A stretch of DNA of 64,000 nucleotides, taken from contig NZ_AFQO01000005.1 in NCBI RefSeq assembly GCF_000222025.1, forward strand, positions 1-64,000, in the 5' to 3' direction. A program made the position numbers and the translations under genes. Positions 18,677-28,855 of this stretch are shown here, piece after piece; position 1 is the first letter of the stretch; each line of letters opens with the position of its first letter. Origin of the DNA: Haemophilus haemolyticus M19501 (lineage in GTDB: Bacteria > Pseudomonadota > Gammaproteobacteria > Enterobacterales > Pasteurellaceae). The notes under the pieces were generated by a model. The model searched no databases, was not told the origin of the DNA, and saw nothing but the letters and a program-made list of their open reading frames with translations.

Positions 18677-19327
18677 TTAAATAATCTCTTCTTGGCAATG
18701 TGGGCAGGTCATTAAATGTTGTTCATCATTGTTATGCACAATGTAATGCCCCATTTTTTTCGCTTTAGTATCAAGATATTTTGTGTTGTAGCGGTTTTCG
18801 CCCACATTAAGAGGAACTCTCTCAACTACGTTGATACCTGCTTTTTTCATGGTTTCTACTTTTTCTGGGTTGTTGGTCATCAAACGAACTTTTTTTACCC
18901 CGAGTAGCTCAAACATATCGGCACAGACTTCAAAGTTGCGTTCATCCGCTTTGAAACCTAAAGCAAGATTAGCTTCAATGGTATCCATTCCTTTATCTTG
19001 TAAAGAATAAGCACGGATTTTATTAATCAAACCAATTCCGCGACCTTCTTCACGATGATAAATTAAGACACCACGACCTTCTTCTTGAATTTGTTTCAAT
19101 GCTGTCGCCAGTTGGAACCCACAATCGCATTTTAAGCTGTGAAGTGCATCGCCAGTTAAACATTCAGAATGGATACGTGCTAATACAGGTTCATCAGCAT
19201 TAGAAATATCGCCCATCACTAAGGCTACATGTTCTTTTTTTGTATCTAGGAATTCAAATCCCACCATTTTGAAAATACCGTATTCAGTGGGTAAATTGGC
19301 TTGCGCAACTAGCTGAATTTTTGCCAT
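18677..19327 (-). CDS. ribA: GTP cyclohydrolase II
   Basis: A 216-residue cytosolic enzyme opening GTP to the diaminopyrimidine precursor of riboflavin. Zinc ligands lie in [20 protein letters not shown], the catalytic region is [11 protein letters not shown], and the substrate loop is MTNNPEKVE. The C-terminus runs about 20 residues beyond the E. coli enzyme and ends with [10 protein letters not shown], adding an extra CxxC. I chose ATG 19327 ([13 protein letters not shown]) because AAGGATCA precedes it and it fits the family start. It is divergent from pgpB. Confidence 0.95.
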   Translation of the reverse strand: MAKIQLVAQANLPTEYGIFKMVGFEFLDTKKEHVALVMGDISNADEPVLARIHSECLTGDALHSLKCDCGFQLATALKQIQEEGRGVLIYHREEGRGIGLINKIRAYSLQDKGMDTIEANLALGFKADERNFEVCADMFELLGVKKVRLMTNNPEKVETMKKAGINVVERVPLNVGENRYNTKYLDTKAKKMGHYIVHNNDEQHLMTCPHCQEEII

Positions 19328-19396
19328 AAAGTGATCCTTATTCGTAGTCATTTCTGTTAGAATGCGCGCGTTATTTTTTATTATCAAGGGGCGAGC

Positions 19397-20122
19397 ATGT
19401 TTAAAAGGCTGTCATTATATACGTTATTACTTTGTCTTGTACCATTTTTTATTTGGGGTATTTCCTATCAGTGGCATGGCAATAGCCAATTAACTGAAGC
19501 TGATTATTGGCTTTATTTGCTCACTGAAACGGGTAGCGTACCTTATGCGTTGATTACCTGTGTGTTATTTACGCTTTTGTTTACGTTTTTATTCAAGAAT
19601 CCAAAACAATGGATATTAGGCGTAATTGTGATGGGGATTTCTGTTATTGCAACTCAAGCCGCAAAAACGGGGGCAAAAGCATTATTTGAAGAACCTCGTC
19701 CGTTCACCGTTTATCTAGCTGAGCAAACTCATTCAACGCCTGAAAATTTTTATAAAAATGACCGCACTTTGCGTGCAGAAATGGCTAAGGATTTTTATTC
19801 GATGGATTCCATCACACCAGCTTGGTTAGTTCATCATTATGAAAATGAAACGGGGTATTCGTTCCCCTCTGGACATACGATTTTTGCGGCAACTTGGCTT
19901 ATGCTTGCTGTTGGCTTTACCCAATTATTAGGTAACCGTTCTTTTAAAGCAAAATTGCTGGTGGCGGGTATTGCAGTGTGGGGCTTGTTGATGTTGATTA
20001 GCCGTGTGCGATTAGGCATGCATTACCCAATTGATTTATTAGTGGCGACATTACTGGCATGGTTGATTAATAGTATTATTTTTGCCTTTTTGAAGAAAAA
20101 GGCGATCTTCGTCATAAAATAA
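19397..20122 (+). CDS. pgpB: Phosphatidylglycerophosphatase B (PAP2 family)
   Basis: A 241-residue multi-spanning inner-membrane phosphatase. The three PAP2 motifs are present: [19 protein letters not shown] and [12 protein letters not shown]. It dephosphorylates phosphatidylglycerol phosphate and probably undecaprenyl pyrophosphate on the periplasmic side, linking phospholipid and cell-wall lipid recycling. AAGGGGCGAGC precedes the ATG. It is followed after a terminator by nagK. Confidence 0.92.
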   Translation: MFKRLSLYTLLLCLVPFFIWGISYQWHGNSQLTEADYWLYLLTETGSVPYALITCVLFTLLFTFLFKNPKQWILGVIVMGISVIATQAAKTGAKALFEEPRPFTVYLAEQTHSTPENFYKNDRTLRAEMAKDFYSMDSITPAWLVHHYENETGYSFPSGHTIFAATWLMLAVGFTQLLGNRSFKAKLLVAGIAVWGLLMLISRVRLGMHYPIDLLVATLLAWLINSIIFAFLKKKAIFVIK

Positions 20123-20128
20123 TGATTT

Positions 20129-20166
20129 AAGTGCGGTTAAAATTTTGACTAATTTTAACCGCACTT
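20129..20166. terminator. Terminator made of an inverted pair of uptake signal sequences
   Basis: AAGTGCGGTT and AACCGCACTT face each other with an AT-rich loop, followed by TCTTT. This is the usual Haemophilus use of paired uptake words as a transcription terminator. Confidence 0.8.
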
Positions 20167-20185
20167 CTTTATAAAGGAGCAGATT

Positions 20186-21100
20186 ATGTATTATGGTTTA
20201 GATATTGGTGGCACGAAAATAGAGCTTGCCGTATTCAATGAAAAATTAGAAAAATTATATTCTGAACGGGTACCAACACCTAAAACTGACTATGAGGAAT
20301 GGCTTAACACGATTGTGGATTTAGTGAATCGTACTGATGAAAAGTTTGGTGAAGTGGGCACCGTAGGTTTGGGCGTACCTGGTTTTGTTAATCAACAAAC
20401 TGGATTAGCCGAAATTACCAATATTCGTGTGGCAGATAATAAACCAATTTTACGCGATTTGTCTGCACGTTTAGGCCGTGAAGTGCGGGCAGAAAATGAC
20501 GCAAATTGTTTTGCGTTATCTGAAGCATGGGATACGGAAAATCAGCAATATCCGACTGTACTAGGTTTAATTCTTGGAACTGGTTTTGGTGGTGGCTTTG
20601 TCTTAAATGGTAAAGTTCATTCAGGTCAAGTTGGAATGGCGGGAGAGCTTGGTCATTTACAACTAAATTATCATGCCTTGAAATTATTAGGATGGGATAA
20701 AGCCCCAATTTATCAATGCGGTTGTGGCAACAAGGCTTGTTTGGATAATTATCTGTCTGGTCGCGGTTTTGAAATGCTTTATCGAGATTTGAAAGGCGAA
20801 ACATTATCTGCTCGTGAAATTATTGATTTGTTCTATCAAGGCAATGAAAGTGCGGTAGATTTTGTGAATCTTTTTGTTGAGTTGGCGGCGATTTCTATTG
20901 GCAATATCATTACGGCATTTGATCCGCATATGATTGTGCTAGGCGGTGGATTATCTAATTTTGATTACCTTTATGAGGCTTTACCAAAAGCGCTTCCGCC
21001 TCATTTGATGCGGACAGCAAAAGTCCCGCCAATTAAAAAAGCGAAACACGGCGATTCCGGTGGCGTGCGTGGTGCGGCAGCGTTGTTTTTAACCAAATAA
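20186..21100 (+). CDS. nagK: N-acetyl-D-glucosamine kinase (ROK family)
   Basis: A 304-residue cytosolic sugar kinase. It has the phosphate-binding N-terminus [13 protein letters not shown] and GLGVPG, catalytic [25 protein letters not shown], and the ROK zinc cluster [19 protein letters not shown]. It phosphorylates N-acetylglucosamine from cell-wall recycling to the 6-phosphate. Older annotation calls this locus a glucose kinase. ATG has AAAGGAG upstream. Confidence 0.92.
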   Translation: MYYGLDIGGTKIELAVFNEKLEKLYSERVPTPKTDYEEWLNTIVDLVNRTDEKFGEVGTVGLGVPGFVNQQTGLAEITNIRVADNKPILRDLSARLGREVRAENDANCFALSEAWDTENQQYPTVLGLILGTGFGGGFVLNGKVHSGQVGMAGELGHLQLNYHALKLLGWDKAPIYQCGCGNKACLDNYLSGRGFEMLYRDLKGETLSAREIIDLFYQGNESAVDFVNLFVELAAISIGNIITAFDPHMIVLGGGLSNFDYLYEALPKALPPHLMRTAKVPPIKKAKHGDSGGVRGAAALFLTK

Positions 21101-21115
21101 TTCAACAAACTAGTG

Positions 21116-21142
21116 GGGCGTATTCAAATAATACGCCCTTTG
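21116..21142 (+). terminator. nagK terminator
   Basis: GGGCGTATT / AATACGCCC with a 5-base loop, then TTTG. Confidence 0.75.
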
Positions 21143-21283
21143 TTTTGGAAAATATTTAGAATATTCTAAATTTATTAGATTTTTTCTTGCTTGTGTTTCT
21201 TTTCTTTAGAGAAATCATTAAAAAATCTCGCCTTTTCATTGAAAAACCATACAATCAAATTATTTATCGCTTGAGGGATGATT

Positions 21284-22723
21284 ATGGAATTTGAATTTTC
21301 AAAAATGTTAGAAGAAGTGCTAACTTGGATAGTTGCACACCTTGATGGACCTTTATGGGATGCCACCATTATTATTTTGCTTGGGACTGGTCTATTTTTT
21401 ACCATTACAACAGGATTTGTGCAGTTCCGTTTATTTCCAGCAAGCCTTCGTGAAATGTGGTTTGGCCGTGCGGTGGAGGGGAGTTCATTAACACCTTTCC
21501 AAGCGTTTACGACAGGTCTTGCGAGCCGCGTTGGTGTGGGTAACATTGGTGGGGTTGCAACGGCAATCGCCTTAGGTGGCGAAGGCGCAGTGTTTTGGAT
21601 GTGGGTAACGGCATTTATTGGCATGTCGAGTGCTTTCGCTGAATCTACTCTTGCTCAATTATTTAAAATTCAGGATAAAGATGGCTCATTCCGTGGTGGC
21701 CCTGCTTATTATATTGTGCAAGGTTTAAAATCACGTTGTATGGCAGTGGCTTTTGCGCTTGCATTAATTTTTACATTTGGTTTTGCCTTTAATTCTGTGC
21801 AGGCAAACTCTATTGTTGAAGCGACGAGCAATGCGTGGAATTGGAAAGGGGAATATGTTGGTATTTCATTAGTAATTTTGACCGCACTTATTATTTTCGG
21901 TGGTGTTAAGCGGATTGCGATTATTTCGAGTAGTCTTGTGCCAATGATGGCGCTTTTCTATTTGATTATGGCGGTGATTATTCTTGGTATGCATATTGAT
22001 ATGATTCCTTCCGTGATTCATCGTATCATTCAAAGTGCATTTAGTTTTGATGCTGCCGCTGGCGGAATGTTTGGTGCGCTTGTATCAAAAGCAATGATGA
22101 TGGGGATTAAACGTGGTTTATTCTCAAACGAAGCGGGGATGGGTTCTGCGCCTAATTCGGCTGCAGCAGCTCACGTTAAGCATCCAGTTAGCCAAGGTTT
22201 AGTGCAAATGCTCGGAGTTTTTGTTGATACAATGATCGTTTGTACTTGTACTGCCATTATTATTTTGCTTTCCAATAATTATGGTAGCGAAACGCTAAAA
22301 AGTATCTCACTTACGCAAAATGCCTTGCAATATCATGTAGGTGAATTTGGGGTGCATTTCCTGGCGTTTATCTTATTGTTATTCGCTTATTCTTCTATTA
22401 TTGGTAACTATGCTTATGCGGAAAGCAATATCCGTTTTATCAAGAATAAACCTTGGTTTGTATTTTTGTTCCGTTTAATGGTGCTATTCTTCGTGTATTT
22501 TGGCTCGGTTCGTTCAGGCAATGTGGTGTGGAATTTTGCAGATACGGTAATGGCTGTCATGGCAATTATTAACTTGATCGCAATTTTGATGTTATCGCCA
22601 ATCGTATGGAAATTGATGAAGGATTATCAACGCCAGCTTAAAGAAGGAAAAACACCAGAGTTTAAAATTGACGAACACCCTGAATTGAGTAAGAAAATAT
22701 TTGATTCCCGTATTTGGAAATAA
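21284..22723 (+). CDS. Alanine/glycine:sodium symporter (AlsT/AgcS family)
   Basis: A 479-residue polytopic inner-membrane carrier of the alanine or glycine:cation symporter family. Signature stretches include GLASRVGVGNIGGVATAIALGG, RGGPAYYIVQG and KRGLFSNEAGMGSAPNSAAAA. It imports alanine or glycine with sodium. I chose ATG 21284, because GAGGG is six bases before it; the ATG at 21278 abuts that site. It is monocistronic between two terminators. Confidence 0.92.
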   Translation: MEFEFSKMLEEVLTWIVAHLDGPLWDATIIILLGTGLFFTITTGFVQFRLFPASLREMWFGRAVEGSSLTPFQAFTTGLASRVGVGNIGGVATAIALGGEGAVFWMWVTAFIGMSSAFAESTLAQLFKIQDKDGSFRGGPAYYIVQGLKSRCMAVAFALALIFTFGFAFNSVQANSIVEATSNAWNWKGEYVGISLVILTALIIFGGVKRIAIISSSLVPMMALFYLIMAVIILGMHIDMIPSVIHRIIQSAFSFDAAAGGMFGALVSKAMMMGIKRGLFSNEAGMGSAPNSAAAAHVKHPVSQGLVQMLGVFVDTMIVCTCTAIIILLSNNYGSETLKSISLTQNALQYHVGEFGVHFLAFILLLFAYSSIIGNYAYAESNIRFIKNKPWFVFLFRLMVLFFVYFGSVRSGNVVWNFADTVMAVMAIINLIAILMLSPIVWKLMKDYQRQLKEGKTPEFKIDEHPELSKKIFDSRIWK

Positions 22724-22727
22724 AGAT

Positions 22728-22761
22728 AAAATGGCTAGAAAGAAATTTTTAGCCATTTTTA
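22728..22761 (+). terminator. Terminator after the alanine symporter gene
   Basis: AAATGGCTA / TAGCCATTTTT hairpin with a T run. Confidence 0.8.
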
Positions 22762-22895
22762 GTTTATTCATATATTGCGTTTTATCATTAATATCGTGAT
22801 AAATTGAAAATAATCCCCGATAGCTATTGTTCTACGTGGGTAAAAAGGGTATATTCCGACCCAAATTTTTTCTTTTTTACAGAACGGAGTTTATT

Positions 22896-23123
22896 ATGTT
22901 TGGTTTATCCCCTGCTCAAATGATTATCTTATTAGTGGTCATTTTATTGGTTTTCGGTACGAAAAAATTAAGAAATGCGGGTTCAGATCTTGGCGCTGCT
23001 GTGAAAGGCTTTAAGAAAGCAATGCAAGATGATGAAAAAACAAAAGATGCAGAATTTAAGTCTATTGACAATAATGCAACATCTGCAAAAACTGAAACCA
23101 CAAAAGAGAAAGAACAGGCTTAA
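22896..23123 (+). CDS. tatA: Sec-independent protein translocase subunit TatA
   Basis: A 75-residue protein with one N-terminal membrane helix (about 5-21), the hinge FGTKKL, an amphipathic helix ([19 protein letters not shown]) and a charged tail. It forms the pore of the twin-arginine pathway exporting folded proteins. ATG 22896 (MFGLSPAQ) has CGGAG upstream. tatB follows 3 bases after the stop. Confidence 0.95.
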   Translation: MFGLSPAQMIILLVVILLVFGTKKLRNAGSDLGAAVKGFKKAMQDDEKTKDAEFKSIDNNATSAKTETTKEKEQA

Positions 23124-23126
23124 TCC

Positions 23127-23687
23127 GTGTTTGATATTGGTTTTTCAGAACTTGTTTTGGTAATGGTGGTTGGCCTAGTTGTGCTAGGGCCGAAGCGTTT
23201 ACCTGTCGCTATTCGCACAGTGATGGGCTGGGTGAAAACGATTCGTGGTTTAGCTGCCAATGTGCAAAATGAGTTGAAACAAGAACTAAAATTGCAAGAA
23301 TTACAGGATAGTATCAAAAAAGCTGAATCTTTGAACTTGCAAACCCTTTCACCTGAATTGAGTAAAACGGTGGAAGAATTAAAAGCTCAAGCAGATAAAA
23401 TGAAAGCAGAGCTAGAGGATAAAGCGGCTCAAGCTGGTACAACAGTGGAAGAGCAAATTAAAGAAATTAAAAGTGCGGCTGAAAATGCAGAAAAGCCTCA
23501 AAATGTGGCATTAACTGAGGATTCGACAGAAACTTTACCTGAAGCAGAAAAAACACCTGCAGATTTAACTGCACTTGAAGCCCACGAGCAAGCAGAATTG
23601 ACTGAGCGTTTATCTGATTATTATCCGCCGGATGAGATTGAAATTGCGCCAGCACCAAAATCTCAATCTTCAAAAACTGAATCATAG
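23127..23687 (+). CDS. tatB: Sec-independent protein translocase subunit TatB
   Basis: A 186-residue protein. The N-terminal helix [21 protein letters not shown] is followed by GPKRLP, an amphipathic helix and a long acidic coiled tail. It binds twin-arginine signal peptides together with TatC. Translation starts at a GTG placed immediately after tatA, suggesting coupling. Confidence 0.95.
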   Translation: MFDIGFSELVLVMVVGLVVLGPKRLPVAIRTVMGWVKTIRGLAANVQNELKQELKLQELQDSIKKAESLNLQTLSPELSKTVEELKAQADKMKAELEDKAAQAGTTVEEQIKEIKSAAENAEKPQNVALTEDSTETLPEAEKTPADLTALEAHEQAELTERLSDYYPPDEIEIAPAPKSQSSKTES

Positions 23688-23696
23688 CGAGTTTTT

Positions 23697-24467
23697 ATGA
23701 GTAATGTGGATGAATCTCAACCTCTAATTACACACCTTGTTGAGTTAAGAAACCGTTTATTACGCTGTGTGATTTGTGTGGTATTGGTTTTTGTCGCATT
23801 GGTGTATTTTTCCAATGATATTTATCATTTTGTTGCTGCACCTTTAACGGCTGTTATGCCAAAAGGTGCGACGATGATCGCAACGAATATTCAAACGCCT
23901 TTCTTTACGCCAATTAAATTAACAGCGATTGTTGCTGTTTTTATTTCTGTTCCTTATTTGCTTTATCAAATTTGGGCTTTTGTTGCGCCTGCATTGTACC
24001 AACATGAAAAACAGATGATTTATCCGTTGCTATTTTCAAGTACGATTTTATTTTATTGTGGCGTGTCTTTTGCTTATTACGTTGTATTCCCGTTTGTATT
24101 TAGTTTTTTTACACAAACTGCGCCAGAAGGCGTTGCTATTGCAACAGACATCAGTAGCTATTTAGATTTTGCTTTGGCATTGTTTTTAGCATTTGGTGTG
24201 TGTTTTGAAGTACCGATAGCTATTATTTTACTTTGCTGGACTGGCGTTACCACTGTGAAGGCTCTTTCAGGAAAACGTCCTTATATTGTTGTGGGCGCAT
24301 TTTTTATCGGTATGCTTTTAACGCCTCCTGATGTTTTCTCACAAACTTTACTCGCAGTGCCTATGTGCTTGCTCTTTGAGCTTGGCCTATTAGTCGCTCG
24401 TTTTTATCAACCCAAAGACGATGAAAGTGCGGTTGAAAACAACGATGAATCAGAAAAAACAGAATAA
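23697..24467 (+). CDS. tatC: Sec-independent protein translocase subunit TatC
   Basis: A 256-residue inner-membrane protein with six membrane segments. It carries the N-terminal signature [14 protein letters not shown], the signal-peptide recognition region, and [24 protein letters not shown]. It is the substrate receptor of the Tat system. It starts 9 bases after tatB, completing a tatABC operon ended by a terminator. Confidence 0.96.
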   Translation: MSNVDESQPLITHLVELRNRLLRCVICVVLVFVALVYFSNDIYHFVAAPLTAVMPKGATMIATNIQTPFFTPIKLTAIVAVFISVPYLLYQIWAFVAPALYQHEKQMIYPLLFSSTILFYCGVSFAYYVVFPFVFSFFTQTAPEGVAIATDISSYLDFALALFLAFGVCFEVPIAIILLCWTGVTTVKALSGKRPYIVVGAFFIGMLLTPPDVFSQTLLAVPMCLLFELGLLVARFYQPKDDESAVENNDESEKTE

Positions 24468-24485
24468 TGAATTAATCTATTCATG

Positions 24486-24512
24486 AGGGGCAGATCACTA
24501 AGCCCCTTTTTT
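24486..24512 (+). terminator. tatABC terminator
   Basis: AGGGGC / GCCCCT hairpin followed by T6. The 24513-24844 stretch beyond it holds the long AT-rich gdhA leader. Confidence 0.8.
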
Positions 24513-24799
24513 ATTGCATTGATGACATTGTCGCGTTGCTTTTTCATAAAACAATATCTTTTCTTTATTCACGAATAAATGTGATTTATAGCTTAGTAAA
24601 AGTTTCGTATTTTCACCGAAAACATCATCATTTTATTAGGTTATTATCTTTATTTTTATTTTCTATCTAATAAATTGGGTGATTTTTTAGATAATTTCTT
24701 TCTGTTTTGTTTTTCTTTAAATTTCCTTCATAAAAATTATTGCAACGTTAAGTCGGTCATTGCATATTGTCAGTGCGCCCCATGAGGCGAACATAATAA

Positions 24800-26194
<1,395 letters not shown>

Positions 26195-26214
26195 TCCTCA
26201 AAATTTCAAATAGA

Positions 26215-26251
26215 AAATAACCGCACTTTAAAAAAGAGCGGTTATTTTTTC
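26215..26251 (+). terminator. gdhA terminator
   Basis: AAAATAACCGC / GCGGTTATTTTTT; one arm is an uptake-signal-like word. Confidence 0.8.
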
Positions 26252-26272
26252 GGATAAAATTTGAATATAAGA

Positions 26273-26293
26273 AAGGCGACATTTTGTCGCCTT
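26273..26293 (-). terminator. fldA-fur terminator-like hairpin
   Basis: AAGGCGAC / GTCGCCTT with a short loop just after the fur stop on the minus strand; little T run follows. Confidence 0.5.
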
Positions 26294-26300
26294 AGAGATG

Positions 26301-26744
26301 TTATTTATTTGAATTGTTTTCATCACAATGATTAATATCACTACATTTCCCGTAAAGATATAAACTATGCGCTTTTAATTTAATGCCATATTTTTCGCTA
26401 ATTTCACGTTGGCGTTGTTCAATAATATTGTCAGTAAATTCAAATACTTTTCCGCAATCTTCACAGATAATATGATCATGGTGTTCAGTGGGTGCTAGCT
26501 CAAATACAGATTTGTTACCTTCAAAATTATGACGTATCAAAATACGCGCTTCATCAAATTGATTAAGCACTCGATAAACTGTAGCTAAGCCAATCTCGCT
26601 TCCTTGTTCAAGCAAAATTTTATATACATCCTCTGCAGAAAAGTGCTCATTTTTGTGATTTTGCATCAAAGCAAGAATCGTTAAACGAGGCTCTGTAATT
26701 TTTAATCCCGCTTTTTTGAGTAATTTAATGTTTTCTTCAGACAT
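26301..26744 (-). CDS. fur: Ferric uptake regulator Fur
   Basis: A 147-residue iron-responsive repressor. It has an N-terminal winged helix (LKKAGLKITEPRLTILALM; LATVYRVLNQFDEA) and a metal-binding C-terminal domain with EHHDHIICEDCG (CxxC) and a final CSDINHCDENN. With Fe2+ it represses iron and heme uptake genes, plausibly including the heme receptor at 1603-3837. I chose ATG 26744 (MSEENIKLLK) because AGGAAG precedes it. It lies 28 bases downstream of fldA, so both are probably one transcript. Confidence 0.97.
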   Translation of the reverse strand: MSEENIKLLKKAGLKITEPRLTILALMQNHKNEHFSAEDVYKILLEQGSEIGLATVYRVLNQFDEARILIRHNFEGNKSVFELAPTEHHDHIICEDCGKVFEFTDNIIEQRQREISEKYGIKLKAHSLYLYGKCSDINHCDENNSNK

Positions 26745-26772
26745 AATTTTTCTTCCTATTATGCACAAAATG

Positions 26773-27297
26773 CTAAGCCAATTCAGCTAAGCACATTTCA
26801 TCGTAAATTTGTTTACACCATTTTTCCACACGTTCTGCAGTAAGTTCAGGTTGGCGATCTTCATCAATACACAACCCAATGAAAGTTCCATCTTCTAATA
26901 ATGCTTTTGATGCTTCAAAAGTATAGCCTTCAGTTGGCCAGTTACCCACAATGATTGCGCCGCGCGGTTCTACGATGTCGCGCACGGTGCCGATAGCATC
27001 GCAGAAATAATCAGCATAGTCTTCTTGATCACCACAGCCGAAAATACCTACGAGTTTATCTGTAAAATCGATTTCTTCTAACGTTGGGAAAAAATCATCC
27101 CAGTCTGCTTGTGCTTCGCCGTAATACCAAGTCGGAATACCGAAAAGTAAGAAATCGTATGCTTCAATATCTTCTTTGCTACTTTTTGCAATATCACGAA
27201 TATCGATTAAGTCGTTACCTAATTGTTTTTGGATCATTTTCGCGATGTTTTCGGTATTGCCTGTGTCACTGCCATAAAATAGACCAACAACTGCCAT
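26773..27297 (-). CDS. fldA: Flavodoxin
   Basis: A 174-residue long-chain flavodoxin. The FMN phosphate loop is YGSDTGNTENIA, with the aromatic FMN loops IPTWYYGEAQ and GCGDQEDYADYF. It carries low-potential electrons to reductive enzymes and can replace ferredoxin. It is placed directly upstream of fur, as in other gammaproteobacteria. AAAGGAAAGAAA precedes the ATG. Confidence 0.96.
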   Translation of the reverse strand: MAVVGLFYGSDTGNTENIAKMIQKQLGNDLIDIRDIAKSSKEDIEAYDFLLFGIPTWYYGEAQADWDDFFPTLEEIDFTDKLVGIFGCGDQEDYADYFCDAIGTVRDIVEPRGAIIVGNWPTEGYTFEASKALLEDGTFIGLCIDEDRQPELTAERVEKWCKQIYDEMCLAELA

Positions 27298-27391
27298 TTT
27301 TCTTTCCTTTTAAAATTTAACGTATTGATTATAAATAGGGGATATACCCTAAATTATGTGGGAGTATACTACAAAAGTATTCTCATTTAAA

Positions 27392-28174
27392 TTAATTCTT
27401 ATTTACAAATCGTGCTATCGCACGTATAACAAATTCAGGTTTTTCAGCATGTACCCAGTGGCCACAACCACTAATAGTAAAAGACGTCGCATGAGGAAAT
27501 TGTTCTAAAATTTTTTCGCTATTCTCTATTTTTATATAAGAAGAATTTCCGCCTTTAATAAACAGCGTCGGCGTGAGTACATGCACCTTTTCCCAATCCA
27601 TAATGTTAGCGTAATTGTTGAAAAGTGCAGTGAGATTAAACCGAAAATAATCAGGTGAATTGGGTTCAAAAGATTTCAGCATAAATTGCACGACATCCTG
27701 ATCATCAATTTCCTTTTCTAAGAGCGGTTTGGCTTCTTGACGAGTTTTAGGTGCTGCATTTTTTACAGCGAACAAACCATTAAATACATCTTTATGTCCA
27801 AATCCTTCGTAAGGCAGGGGAGACATATCAATTACAATTAATTTTTCGACTAATTCTGGGCAAAGTGCGGTGATTTTCATGGCGGTTTTTCCCCCCATGG
27901 AATGGCCAATTAATATCACTTTGGATAAATTTAAGTGGCGGATTACCGCGATAACATCTTCAGCCATAAGTTGATAATTCATTTTTTCCGAATGAAAACT
28001 ATGGCCGTGATTGCGCAGATCTACGCGTAAAATATTGTAATTTTCGTTAAAAGCTCTGGCGATGATGCCAAGGTTATTCATATCCCCGAATAAACCGTGA
28101 ATAAAAACTAAAGTTGGAGAATTAATCGTTTGTTTTACTTGATGAAATTGATAATTGAGCAATGAATTTGCCAT
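27392..28174 (-). CDS. ybfF: Alpha/beta-hydrolase, YbfF-type esterase
   Basis: A 260-residue alpha/beta-hydrolase. The oxyanion region is FIHGLFGDMNNLG, the nucleophile elbow is GHSMGGKTA (Ser), and the catalytic His lies near the C-terminus in GCGHWVHAEKPEF. E. coli YbfF cleaves acyl-CoA and malonyl-CoA esters, but the natural substrate is uncertain. It is divergent from seqA with a 69-base shared promoter region, the same neighbour as in E. coli. Confidence 0.88.
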   Translation of the reverse strand: MANSLLNYQFHQVKQTINSPTLVFIHGLFGDMNNLGIIARAFNENYNILRVDLRNHGHSFHSEKMNYQLMAEDVIAVIRHLNLSKVILIGHSMGGKTAMKITALCPELVEKLIVIDMSPLPYEGFGHKDVFNGLFAVKNAAPKTRQEAKPLLEKEIDDQDVVQFMLKSFEPNSPDYFRFNLTALFNNYANIMDWEKVHVLTPTLFIKGGNSSYIKIENSEKILEQFPHATSFTISGCGHWVHAEKPEFVIRAIARFVNKN

Positions 28175-28243
28175 AATTTTTGCGTGAGAATTTGTAAAGA
28201 AGTCGCTATAATTAAAAAAATTCTAGCAAACAGAGAGAAAAAA

Positions 28244-28855
28244 ATGAAGATCATTGAAGTTGATGAAGAATTATACCAATACATTGCGAGCCAAACCCGC
28301 TCTATTGGGGAAAGTGCTTCGGATATTTTACGCCGTTTGCTTAATTTACCGGCACATGCGAGTGTTTTCGCCGATGGCTTAACATTTGCTCCGGCTGAAA
28401 ATAACGAAAAAACAGAATCAAAAGTAGAAGTACAGCCCGAACCGGCTAAGTCAGAAAGTGTAAAACTGACGAAAAAACAGCCGATAACGGCGATTAATCA
28501 GATTGTAGAAAAAGTTCAAGCCTTATTAAAATCGACAGAATTTCAAGAGGAAGGCAAAGCTGTTACGCGTTTCTTAGCTATTTTGCGCGTGCTTTATCGC
28601 ACTAATCCTGAGAGTTTTGCGCAAGCCACAGAATCTTTACAAGGCCGCACCCGAGTTTATTTTGCTCGAGATGAAGCAACATTGTTAATGACTGGCAATC
28701 ATACAAAACCAAAACAAATTCCAGATACGCCTTATTGGGTTATTACTAACACAAACAGTGGCCGTAAAATGCTGATGTTGGAAGGCGCAATGCAATCAAT
28801 GGATTTGCCTGAAAGTTTAATTGACGAAGTGCGGGCATATTTCACGGTAAATTAA
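28244..28855 (+). CDS. seqA: Negative modulator of replication initiation SeqA
   Basis: A 203-residue DNA-binding protein that sequesters hemimethylated GATC sites at the replication origin. The N-terminal oligomerisation domain reads MKIIEVDEELYQYIASQTR. A linker follows, and then the C-terminal GATC-binding domain (LLKSTEFQEEGKAVTRFLAIL through NTNSGRKMLML). I chose ATG 28244; a reading from 28184 overlaps the promoter region. Its stop overlaps the first ATG of menE. Confidence 0.95.
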   Translation: MKIIEVDEELYQYIASQTRSIGESASDILRRLLNLPAHASVFADGLTFAPAENNEKTESKVEVQPEPAKSESVKLTKKQPITAINQIVEKVQALLKSTEFQEEGKAVTRFLAILRVLYRTNPESFAQATESLQGRTRVYFARDEATLLMTGNHTKPKQIPDTPYWVITNTNSGRKMLMLEGAMQSMDLPESLIDEVRAYFTVN

